A stretch of DNA of 64,000 bases, from NCBI RefSeq assembly GCF_030463565.1, contig NC_134646.1, positions 44,139,240 through 44,203,239 of the forward strand, read 5' to 3'. Numbering within the stretch: position 1 is the first letter of the stretch; each line of letters starts with the position of its first letter. Below the pieces are notes generated by a model. The model was not told the DNA's origin, ran no database searches, and was given only the letters and a program-made list of their open reading frames with translations. Source of the stretch: Pelecanus crispus (Eukaryota > Chordata > Aves > Pelecaniformes > Pelecanidae). Both the position numbers and the translations under genes were made by a program. Positions 1 to 11,500 of this stretch are shown in pieces.

Positions 1-3000
1 CATTTTACCTTTGATTTGTTCTCTCAACTCAGCCAAAGGAGGCAGATACGATTTTAACCAAATTGATGTTAGGCTACACTCTTGCCTTCTACCTTTGAGA
101 ATATTCTTGCTTACCAGCTAATAAATATATTTTAAAGTTAAAGCTTTTCATCTGCATGGTTTAAACAGAAATGTTACTCTAGAAGAGGATACCATGATGT
201 CCCTGAAACACAAGAACACCCTGAACTGGGTTGAACCACAAATCCACCTAGATCAGCATTCTGTTTCTGACAGGGGTCAAAAGTCAGTGCTTAAGGAAGA
301 GTAAGAACAGGGTGAGTAAATGATAGTTCATCTGAGTACTTGTACAGTGGTTTTGTATGGCTGAGGGCCTCTTTCAACTGAGTGGTGGTTTTCAGAGTTT
401 TAGTCCTTATCAGTGGATTTTTCTTCAACTGACTCTTTCTTGAAGCAATTCTTTTAGCATGCACACAATCCTTTGGCAAGCTGTAACAGCTTAGCTACAT
501 TTTATGTGAAGAACCACCTTCTCTTCTTTATTTTGAACCTAAATCCAGGTATAAATACTGCTGAGAACAGCTGTAACTGCCAGAGTCTTGCCTAGGCTAA
601 CACCGGTCTGTGCGTTAGCATGGACTGACACGTGGACTTCCTTGTCACTCACCCTTGTACAGCATAAATGCTTAAGGTCTTTTTTGTTTGTTTGTTTGTT
701 GATAGTTGCAGCTGTAAAAATCTTTCTAATGATACATAGGGTTTTTAGGGGGCATTATTAGCTTATTGAAATGAAACCACTGTTGATACAAAAAGGTTTG
801 ATATGAAACTGGGACGGGGTGACCTAAAACTAGGATGACTTGATTGTCTTGCCAAATACACATACTCTGATAAGGCCTATCACACATTGGCCATATGCAT
901 GTAGAAACTAACAAGGATTAACACATGGATAGCATGGTGCTGTCACTGTGAAAGGTGGTAGTCTCTCTCCCACTTCTAAGAGGAGAGAGGAAAGAATCAT
1001 GGATTAAAATCCCAAGTTTCCCACCAAAAAGAACTGCATCAGAGCAGTGATTTAATAACAGCAAGTCAGTAAGCAGGTATATTTTTTTAATCACCAGTGT
1101 GAGGTATCAAGCTGTTTATAGCTTATGTTTTGCTATACCTGTATACAATATATACTCATTAGCAAAATTTTCTTCTTGTCCTTGCCATTGTTGTTCGTAG
1201 TGGACTTGATCCTCTAAAACAGTAACTGTCTTAAGAGCTCTTTTATTAGAACAGATGGTGAAAATTTGATTTCCATTGCTACTTATTTCTTTTCCTCCAC
1301 ACTTACCTCTTTTCCAGGTTAAGGACTTCTGGTTTGCTCAGTTGGACCTTACAGCTATCCCATACTTTGGATCCCTTTTAGTGTCCCTTTCTGAACCTTT
1401 CCTACTATCTGTAACTTAAGGGAGGGACCAGAGCTTCACACAGCATTTGGAAGATGAGCGTGTCATGGAGATAGAGTAGCAAGTCTTACTCTGACCACTA
1501 CTAAGTATTGAGCTCATAGTTTCATGGAATTCCAATATGCCTCGCTCGCATAGTATAGTATTTTGTATTAACAACATAAAAAATTGCTGTTGGCACTATG
1601 TTTCCACAGCTTATGTATTATGGAGAAGACGTAATATTCTTGAAGACAGAAAGTAAGCTTAATATATATGGTATATCTAGGGAGGAGTACATGTTGGTGC
1701 TGTAACTTATCCCTTGCACATACTTTGAACACTAAGTTGGAAACAGTGGCCAAAAATAAACAACCCTAAAACAGAATAAGGGCAATCTAGCCAATAAAAC
1801 CTATTTCCTTATATGCACTTAGGTAGGAGGAATATATATGCATTTAGGAATGAAATTGGTAGCAGAATTTTGGCTAGCCCTAGAAGAGGGAGAAGTAAAC
1901 TTTAGGAAAGCTGCTAAGTAAGCCAGGATCGCTTCCTACTAAGGATGCCAAATCTTCTCATTGATGAGTTATAACTACAGTTTTAGCAGATTGGAGTGTG
2001 AGGAAAGGACATGTGTGCAAAGGTGAAAATGCAGCAGGACTTTCTTAGGAAAGTCTACCCTGTAAAGAAAACAAACAAACAAACAAAACCCACAGAAAAC
2101 CCAGAAAAAAGATAGAAAGTAGTTAAGAGGCTCTTAGAGAATCGGAGAAAGTAACTTGTTTGCAGAAAATAGCCTGCTTTTCTTTATGAGTCCTCCTTGC
2201 ATGATTAGTACAGTAAAAGTAGGTATTTTTAATGTCAGTGTAAAGCTGACCAAATTAAAAAAAAAAAAAAAAGACAACAAAGGAAGAAAACTCGCCTGAT
2301 AGCTATATGTAGCCTGTTGATATCAAGGATTTTCTTCCAGCATTGTTGGGTTATAGATCAAGAAGGGTGTGATGGACAACCCCAGAAAGAAGTGAAGAGA
2401 AAACTGAAGAGAGTAGTCTTGCCTTCAGTATTTTGGGCCAAGATGTCAAAGTAGTCTTTAGGGACCAAACACTTGGGTTTTTTCAGTTTATTTTTGGTCT
2501 TAGGCGTTAATGTTGCATCATGATTTCATTATTTCCCTTTTTTTCTGTCCATTTCTTCTCCTGTCCTCAAGTTTTGCATGGCAGTGTGGAGCATTTACTC
2601 TTTACTTCCCTGATTCGCAGTGAAGGTTCAGCTACCCTGGGGGGATTTCAGTCTCAGGATTGATTACACAACATGCTTGTGGCTATATGACCTGTTCTGC
2701 TGCATTCTGTTTGTTGGTTAGGTTTGACTTCTATTACCATCTTCCGTGTCTGGACAGTGAGTAAAAGCACCATTGGAAGTTATACAATGCTGTAGAAGCA
2801 TTATTCAAGAACCTGTGATTGGCCAGTGAAGAAGGAAGCTTATTAAGCTAGATCCCGGAATCAAGTGTTCTCTGCTGGCTGGAATGATTGTGAGCAAAAT
2901 TAAGTAACTAATTTGTGGGAAACAAGTGATTATGAAAAAAGAAACTGTGATTATGAAGCTATTTTTTTTCTGTATAATAACATGCAAATAGAAAAAAACC

Positions 3001-6000
3001 TTATTGTGTATTACTGCTGAGCACATTCCTCTGGGTTTGACTCCTGTTTTGTTTAAACCCCATCTGCCTTGAACTACTCAACAGCATATGTTAGACATTT
3101 GTTTTCTTCTGCTTTTACATTATATTTGGTCTAAAATTTTCCCTGTCATTGTCTGTCTGCCTCATCGAGGCTTTTGATGAGGTGGCAATGGAAACAGCTT
3201 AATGGAGTTTTCTGTGTATAGCTTGATACAGAGCTGGGAGCCTTTTGCTAACACCTCTGTGATCAAGCACAGAGTTCTATATAATGCTGATGAATGAATG
3301 AAGTTTGGGACTCTGTAATTTAAGATTTTTTTTTTTTTTTACTGTGTTTTAATTTGAAGCTATGTATAACTGAACTTCTTCCCCGCACCCCCCCCCCCCG
3401 CCTTTTCTTTTCTGTGATTGTATCTTTGAGTTATTTCATCCTGGACCATGCCTGGTTACTGGAACTGGCAGGAGGGTGTCCTTCTTTTATTGTCTTTAGT
3501 GTTCCCACTGCTGGCTCTGTGTGACCCAGATGAGAAAGTTGTATGATACTATGCAGAATGAACAAAGTCAGACTGAAGGGGCTGTGCAAGATCAGTGAAC
3601 TGAGACAAGTTAAGTATGAGGAGAAATCAAGCTGGTAGAGGGATTAGACCTGGGCTTAATTTAGCCACAGGGATTGAAAAAAGGGTAAATGAAAGAAGAC
3701 AATGGAAAAAAGGCAGGAGAATAAAGCTGGTAAGAAAAGAAATGGAAGGAAGAGGAATGGGACACAGTAGGTTTTGAGACATTTTGTGTATTCTTTGGGC
3801 ACCTGTTGTAAACGGATGCTTTCATGCCCAACCTTCAACTGAGGGTGCATATGACTTAACTTATTTTCAGAATGGTTGAGATGGTAGCTGTTTTGAGGAG
3901 TGCTCTATTGTGTAGCATTTTTCAAGAGAACATTATCTGCTAGCTCTGCTGAAGGAAAAGCTGTAGTTTTGAATAATGATAGGAAAGAAAATGACAGTTA
4001 AGAGTCATCAAAACCTTTTGCATCAATCACACTAACATTTGTAATTATCAGACACATTTTTGGCATCTCTTGTTACTTTAGTGAAATCATTCAGCATCCC
4101 CAGTCTTACATTTGGAATTTCATAAAAGACACTATTTTAATTTTCATTACCTGGTGCAATGAAATTACATATTCTGTCACCAAAATAAACCAAGTAATTG
4201 AGGGAATTGAGAGAATATGGTTGGTATATATGTAACAAGGTGCTTGGCTGTCTTCCTTAAACCTAGCTTACTTTTAATATGAAATAGTGGAATAGTGCTT
4301 CAGAATTAAGGTCCTCCCTCAAATCCTTGAGTCAGCAGGCTGTCATACCTCTGTGATGCTCCCCTTCTTTTCCTTGGCCTTGTTCTGTCACCTCAAAACA
4401 CCTTTCCCTGGGTGTATCTGATTTATCTAACCTCTGACTTGTTCTTATATTTTCAGATACTTTATCTTAAATATGTTTCTTCTCTCTCCCTAAAAGGGAA
4501 AAGATAAGGTATGGAGGGAGGATTAAGGTATCTTTCTTCCTTCTCAGTATACTTTAAAGGTGTATCACCCATATATATTGTGATATTTCTAGAACAATGG
4601 ACTTAAAGCCCTTTTCTGCAAAGATAGATACATCTAAGTGATAGTTAACATCAGTATGTGCCTGCAAGAACAATGGGAGCACTCAGATGTGTGAAGTTGT
4701 TTGGGCGTGGAGGATTTCTGGGATTGAGGCCTTAGCCTATAATTACTGTGATCAAATCTCCTTGAAAGCAAGCTGCTGTACAGACCTGCTGTTTACATAT
4801 GAACTGTTCCACGTACTAAACTGGCCGTTTTAAGGGGTTCTCGGTCACTGAAAATAAGGCTATTGTAAAACTAAGTTTAGGCCTTCTAACAAGTGTTCAT
4901 GATGTTATGTACTCCAAAATACCTAGTTAACTAGAGACACCGTTGCACTAACTACAGTTTGGGAATTTGCTGAACTTCACAACAGAAATAACTCATATTC
5001 TTTTGAATATAAAATTATCAGGCAGTTAGTCAGACACCATTTAAAACCAGGTAGAAAAAGAGTAATTTGGGAAGATGAAATTCTGTAGACTTTTAGATAT
5101 TAAAAAAAAAGACTGGTTTAACTAGGTCAGCTTAGCATGCATAGTATCTCTCTCTTGCTTAACCCCCACCCACACTTTTCATTGTATTATAGGAAAGGGA
5201 ATGCACGCAGTGGTAGGGTTATGAACAATGAGAACGCAAGCTGCTGGTAATTGAGAAGGGAAAATGACTGTTCTGCTTTTTAAGACTAGACAAAGAAAGG
5301 ACTGTATTTGGCAGCCAGTCTATAAGCAGTGACCTTGGAAGAGCTGTCACAATTTAATATTAGGTAGACTCTTGAAATTTTGTGTAGCAAATATGAAGTT
5401 GTATCTGTTTTACACTCCAGACTTCCTGTCATTATTTTCCCTTGTATCTGAAGTTTATCAGATATGCCCTCCAAGTAGTTACACCCTTTATCTTTTCCAA
5501 CTCGGACCAAATTTTAGACTTGTGTAGAAATTTTGAGTATGCAAAATATGCATATTAGTCCAGTGAACAAGTTTAGGCCAACAAGTTAGCTATTTCTTTG
5601 CTGTGACAGATTTTTATTATCAGTTCTAAGACGTTCCAGGCCTTTGGTAACCACATCAAACTCTTAAACTAGCAGTGATCTTCCAGACCGTGTTAATACA
5701 AGTCCTTTATATCCTTTATTTCATATTCTTTCAAATACGGAGTTGAATTTGTAGTGTTGTCTTCTGTAATCGACATAATAAGTGCACTAACAGTTCATTC
5801 TGTAATAATTCTTTCTTCAGGTTACAAAAATGGTTGTCGTATTTCTTCCAGCTGTGAATGACTTTATTTAGAGCCTTACAGTAAGATTACAGACTCTTTC
5901 CAGGTGCTGTCGAGATATGGAGTTGACAATGCTTGGGGATTTCTGTTGTACTTCTCCTTAAATCAAAGTAATGTGGATAATTTAAAGTTCAGGGATGGTA

Positions 6001-7600
6001 GGGTTTGTTTTTTCACAGGCAAAAATAAATGGTGAGAATGCATAATGGCTCTGAAAGTCACACCGGTTTTGGATATTCAAGATCTTAAAGATTCAGTTGC
6101 TGTTGTTGAGAAGGTGATTGTAGGAGGCCACTCTTTGGAAAACATTGCCTTGCGTAGATGACAGCAAATGGAGTTGTGTCTCTAACTCAGTAGAAGACAC
6201 CAGTATTTTAGAACTGAGTATCTGTGGCTCAAGGGTTCCCTTTGTCTTGGAGATAAGATAGTCTTTAAGGTTTTAAAATATATTTTGCTATATGCTTACA
6301 AGTTTGTTGGGTTTGGGTGGTTTTGTTTCCCCCCTTCATTCATTCTCACCTGGTTTTCCATCTATAGAGTTACCAGCATTTTCTCAACATTTGTATTGGA
6401 GCCATATTTTTAAGAATTAATATATTGACAGGTCTGTGAAGTAAATCCAATACTTCTTTATGTCTTACTCTGTGGTCAAAAAGATCATTTACAGTACATA
6501 GCTCATAACATTGGCATTGGCTTATTAAAACAAAAACTTCCTTAAGAACATACTTGGAAAATTATTTAAGAAACTAATGCATTTAAAAACTAAAATAGTT
6601 GTCTGTCTGTCACACTTACAGAGGTGAAAAGGCATACACAATAAAAATAATTTCTTTCTTCATGTCCTGTGTAAATGAAGGTGAAGCTGGGCCTTGGTGC
6701 TGCAGGCATGCAGCATTCTCAGCTTCACTAAGCATGAGTAGTCTCAGTAATTTCACTGGGACCCCTCGGTTAAGTAAACTGTGTGTTTGTGTGTATACAC
6801 ATATGTATTGTACAAGATATATTCAAGTGTTATAGTGCAGCAGTATGTCTAATGACTTGCATATCCATTTTCAGCTCTTGAGAGCTTTTTTTTTCTTTTA
6901 TATAGTTCGACAAAAAACCTAGGTGATAGTGTAGTTAATGTATGACACATTTTACTGAAGCAGAACACTTAAAACTACTGAGAATAATAGATCAGGGAAC
7001 AATAGTTTTATATTACCTGTTGGAGGCGAAAAAAAGGAAAAACAATATGCACATCTTACATAAGTATTTCATTACAACTGAACTAACTGTGGAAATCTCA
7101 TGTGAAATACTTACCTGTAATTGCAAGATAGGACCAGTACAAGATCATACAGTTAAAATAAATTAATGTATGGATACAATATAGTAACATCCATTTCAAA
7201 TGCAAGCAATTATGTAGTCCATTTATGATTTCCTGTCTTTAGATACCAATTATTTGAAGCACTTGGGTTTTGCCAAAGCTGTAATAGATGCTGTTTGATG
7301 ATGTATCACATGGACAGCTTGGTCAGCATTCATGTGGGTTGTTACCTGTTTTGAGTCTGTGATTTTTAAGGGACTCGGAGCATTTTGTCAATGTGTAGAG
7401 TAATGCAAGCTTAAGTATGGACTTGTGTTTATTACCTTTGCTCTCCCCCGCCCCCCTCCGAGCATTTTAATATGAATATGGATATTATGCGGTTGTAATA
7501 CCAGAATAATCATCGCAAAAAAAAAAAAAATTGAGTCACCAAGTTATTTTAGTTAGATGTGTAATTAAATTCTTGCTTTAATGGTTTTGATTACGTGTCT
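1..7600. other. Non-coding DNA upstream of CLCN3
   Basis: I recognise no exon of a known gene and no intact repeat here; open frames are short and have no protein-family character. The sequence is AT-rich with poly-A/T and (GTTT)n runs. In other vertebrates the gene beyond this side is NEK1, but none of its exons is recognisable. The distal CLCN3 N-terminal exon (MESEQ type) was looked for and not seen. Confidence 0.6.
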
Positions 7601-7775
7601 GACATTCGCTTCTGCAGAACTGAAAGTTCTACAACGTGAAAGGGGGATGGAGGTGCAAGCGGGGTAAGCTGGCCCCGTGGAGCGGGGCGCCGGGCTTTTA
7701 GCAGGTTGCGCTGTTCTTCCTCGGTAGCGATCGCTTCCATGGTTGAACAGCGTAAGTAAAATTCCTGGGAGCCAG

Positions 7776-7792
7776 CCCCCCCCCCCCCCCCC
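7776..7792. repeat. Poly-C tract (17 C)
   Basis: Seventeen consecutive C residues lie at the upstream edge of the CLCN3 island. The opposite strand is an uninterrupted G run able to form G-quadruplex. Confidence 0.9.
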
Positions 7793-8117
7793 AGTGCTAC
7801 TCCCTGAATTTGGATCTTTCGCGCCCCTCCCAGGCGCAGTGTGATGGTAGCTGTTCGAAGGCCTCTGCGGGCCTTGGCGCCGCGCACCGGGGCGCGGCTT
7901 TGCCCCGGTACCGGGCCGGCAGAGCCGCCGCGCCCCGCCTGGAACGGCCGCCGGCTTTGCCAGCGCGCTGCTTCCGCCGCCCGGCCGCCGTTCGCCGCGA
8001 CGCTCGCCTTTGGCACCGGAGCCGCAGGACCGGGCGGGGGCCGCCTTGGCGGAGCGGGGCTGAACCCCGCTGCCCCCGCCGGGGCGTACCCCTGCCCTGC
8101 GTGGCCAGCGGGCGCTT

Positions 8118-8141
8118 TCCTCCTCCTCCTCCTCCTCCTCC
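8118..8141 (+). repeat. (TCC)8 microsatellite in the CLCN3 CpG island
   Basis: Eight perfect TCC units form a pyrimidine tract in the presumed core promoter or 5' leader. Confidence 0.9.
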
Positions 8142-8187
8142 TGCGCCCCGTCAGCGGTTAAAGGCCCGGGCTGGTTTTCCCGGGGAG

Positions 8188-8556
8188 ATGCACGGCCCCG
8201 CCGCGGGGGCCGCTGCCGCCGGCCGCGGGGCGCAGCGGGAGGCGCGGGGCGCAGGTAGCGGGGCCGCGCCCGGGGCCCGCCCAGCCCCTGGCAGCGGCGG
8301 CTGCGGCCGCCCCGCGCTGACATCAGCGGGGGCAGAGCCCGGCTCCTGCGCCAAGGCGGCGGCGGCGGCGGCGGAGGCGCTTGGGCCGGCTCCGGGCCAA
8401 AGATGGCAGCGGCCGCCCTGGCGTGAGGCGTGCCGCGGCCCTTCCGAGCCGGCGGACGGGCTCCGGCCTCGCCACATCCATGGACGTCTCTGCCGATCCC
8501 TATCTGCCCTACGATGGCGGGGGAGGAGACGGCATTCCGCTCCGGGAGCTGCATAA
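8188..8556 (+). other. Upstream ORF overlapping the CLCN3 start codon (122 codons, out of frame)
   Basis: An ATG at 8188 (G at -3) opens a frame that stops at TAA 8554-8556. It therefore runs through the CLCN3 ATG at 8480 in another frame and ends five bases before the donor. The predicted product is alanine-, glycine- and proline-rich, which is what GC-rich leader DNA gives by chance. It matters only if transcription starts upstream of 8188. Confidence 0.35.
8355..8372 (+). repeat. (GGC)6 microsatellite in the CLCN3 leader
   Basis: Six perfect GGC units are followed by GGA GGC, about 110 bases before the CLCN3 ATG. Confidence 0.9.
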
Positions 8557-8561
8557 ACGAG
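8480..8561 (+). CDS. CLCN3: CLCN3 coding exon 1 (MDVSADPY N-terminus)
   Basis: ATG at 8480 opens 27 codons reading [12 protein letters not shown], a glycine-rich turn, then IPLRELHKR. One base (g8561) remains before the donor GTACGC and completes a Gly codon with exon 2. The protein matches the known alternative short N-terminus of vertebrate ClC-3. The start context is weak at -3 (t) but has G at +4. The exon lies inside the CpG island. An out-of-frame upstream ORF overlaps this start. Confidence 0.95.
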
Positions 8562-11500
8562 GTACGCCGAATTTGCGCCCGAGTGACTTGTTTGCGTATC
8601 TGGATGTGCGAGACTGCTGTTCGCATTTGAAGCAGAGGCGTGAAGGCCTGTTAATTGTTGCGTTGCTTTGTTTTGCCAGCCCGATGCCTTTTGCAGGAGG
8701 AGAATTCAGTTCTGGCTGCTTCCTGTGCTGTCAGTGACTGTTCGCTCTATGGGCAGAGCAGTCCTGCTTCGTATCTCATCGGCTTGTGACTCCATCTTCG
8801 ATATGTGGCAGTCTTTCCTTTCTCTCAACATCTCTCTCTCTCTTTTTTTTTTTTTTTAAAAAAAATCAATAAAACCATCTCGTTTTATTGCACCAAAAAA
8901 CCCCCAAAACCGAGGTTGTGACTGACGGTGACCAAATTGGCAAGAGCTCGCTCAGTAGGCTGTTTTCATGCCTTTCACTGACTTGAATAGGAACGGTGTT
9001 TGTCTAGCTTTGAACTTTCCGTACGCGCTTTTAGACTTGACTCTTTGTTGACGTCTTTGCTATGTGAAGGGAAAGCTGTACAATTGTAATATGTCAGTTA
9101 AGCTAATATTGATGCTCTTAAGAGACTGGACCTTTGTGGTGGGTTCTTTGCACTGTTGCTTGCAAGGAAGGAGATTTAAAAAGAAAACAGTTATCAATGT
9201 TCAGGAAAAAAATCCTCTTTTGAGCTTGCCTCTTGTTTCTTACTGCAAATTTAAAGCAGAATACATTCTATAAAAATTTGGCTTTGTGCTGAGAGAAGAT
9301 AGAGTAGGAATAAGTTGAAGTTATGCCTTCAAATTCTGAGGATATAAGTCTTTTCCTTGGATTCGATGGTGAAACTTTGGTGTTTAAAACCAGTAGATGT
9401 GGTAAATTCTCACTTTAGTTTTGTTTAAATTGGCTAATCTAAAATTAGAAAGTTATCAACATTTATGGCTGCTGGCGATGGCATTAGAGAGGACGTGGGC
9501 TGAGGATAAAGGTACATTTTACAAAAGATGAATTTTTTTTCTCTCTGTGTTAATTTATTGTTTCACCTTCCCTTGTAAACTCTTATTTCTATAAATAAAA
9601 AAATTCAGTCACTGAAGTGAATTCATTCACTTTCATGTTTATCTAGCATTTTAGTCTGCATTTTAGTAGTTAACTGAAAGGTTATTTGTTGTCTCTTTAT
9701 GATTCTCAGAATGTTTCTCAGCACACGTTAAGAATATCAACAAGTTCTGATACAGCTTAGGGTATTTTAAGACAAGCACATTTTTCTCTGCCCACATCAT
9801 TATTACATAGCAGGTGCTGGAGAGTTCTCAAAGTCAGATTTTTAGAATCATTTCTGAGGAATAGAGGATGGTATTTTCTTAGAACATTTGCAAGGTGTGG
9901 AGATCTTACCAATGTATATAAATACCTGAAGGGAAGGTGCAAAGAGGACAGAGCCAGGCTCTTTTCAGTGGTGCCCAGTGACAGGGCCAGAGGCAATGGG
10001 CACACACTGAAACACGGGAGGTTCCCTCTGAACATGAAGAAACAGTTTTTTGCTGTGAGGGTGACTGAGCACTGGAACAGGTTGCCCAGGGAGGTTGTGA
10101 AATCTCCTGCCTTGGAGATACTCACAAGCGGCCTGGACAGGGACCTCGGCAACCGGCTGTAGGTGGCCTTGCTTGAAGCAGGGGGGGTTGGACCAGATGA
10201 CCTCCAGGGGTCCCTCCCAACCTCAACCATTCTGTGAGAGTAGATTTGTAGATCATTTTAAAAGATGAAAGCTGCAAAACAGCCCTCTTACTGCACTATC
10301 AGACTCTGCCGATTATAGTTAGACATTGAAATGGGATCTGCTGTGTATTCCTGGAAGGTACCAGATTTCAGTTGAATTTTACAATACAAAAAGTAGATAT
10401 TTGCAGTGCAGAATGGTATCTGGCACATTGGAGTATTGCTATTAAATATACAGTTTACAAATACTGTAATGAAAACACTAGGTGTTCCCATTGTGGTGAC
10501 ACTGCTAGGAGCCAGTAAGAGAATTCCCAGTTGTGACTTGTCACTTTTTGCAGTTTCATTGAATTCCGTTAGGGCTTGTACTTCCTATATTCTAATACTG
10601 TATTTCAAAACCAGTGTTACTGGTGCTTCTTCGGTTTGCTGTAGTGAGTTTAGATTAAAAACAAACAAACAACAAAACCCCAGCAGTGTTACCATAATCT
10701 CTTGCGAATCTTAATTTGTCAAGTGCATATGACTCATAAGAAAATTGAGTCTCCAGACCTGTTTGTTCCATAGATTTCATCAAAATTTGTGGGTATTTCC
10801 TGCTGATTTGCAATACCGTGGTAATCTGTTACTGTCATCTAGCTATCAAAATACGGCTTAAAATGCTAACAGACAAAACCAGAAATTTAAAGTAAATTCT
10901 TGACATTTATTATCTGTGAGCCTAGAAAAGGATATTACCAAGATTTTTTTCCTCTCATGTAGATTTTAGAGCATTGTAATAATGAGCTAAGAGAAGAGGG
11001 ATGAAGATATTTTGAGAAAAAAAGCTTGATTGTTAAAGCCTGTGGATTTTTTTTCCCCTTATTCACATACTGACAGCTCTTCTGTCCTGCAGAGTAACGT
11101 TCACTTCATGCAAAACTGCTTTGTAACACCAAAGCATTTGTTGCACTAATTGACTGCAGTGGCTTACCCACAGTGGCTGTACCTCAGCAATGATGAAATG
11201 ACTGTTTAAATCATTAGGGGTCTCTGAGGTTTAATTAACAGCCTTTACTAATGTTCAGTGAGATGAAATACGAAGTATTATAATACATTATTATTATTAA
11301 AAGCCTGACCCGTTGGTTTGCATTAAGATGATGTTTTGGGGTTTTTTTCCAGTGCAAATATGCTGTGCAACATCATGTAGAAGGATTTTAAAATATATTT
11401 ATTACTTGTGTTTATCTTTTAATGTTGATTACTCATCGTTACCTCTTCGAAAAAAATATGGATATTGCTGAATACTTCTTATCAGGAGTTCCTTTAACTT

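Larger units (their letters stand above)
7640..8620 (+). promoter_or_regulatory. CLCN3: CpG-island promoter and first exon of CLCN3
   Basis: GC content and CpG density rise sharply from about 7.64 kb and fall again by about 8.62 kb, against AT-rich flanks. The island contains many GC-box-like runs, a (TCC)n tract and a (GGC)n tract, and ends at coding exon 1. I see no convincing TATA box, which fits a dispersed-start housekeeping promoter. The start of transcription cannot be placed from sequence alone. Confidence 0.85.

Noticed and set aside
1..7600. Exons of NEK1, the usual neighbour upstream of CLCN3
   Set aside because: None of the short frames resembles kinase or coiled-coil NEK1 sequence; probably the gene lies beyond the window.
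7565..8626. Long minus-strand ORF (353 codons) over the CLCN3 CpG island
   Set aside because: Low-complexity Ala/Arg/Gly/Pro composition from GC-rich DNA; no domain, and it is antisense to the recognised promoter and exon 1.
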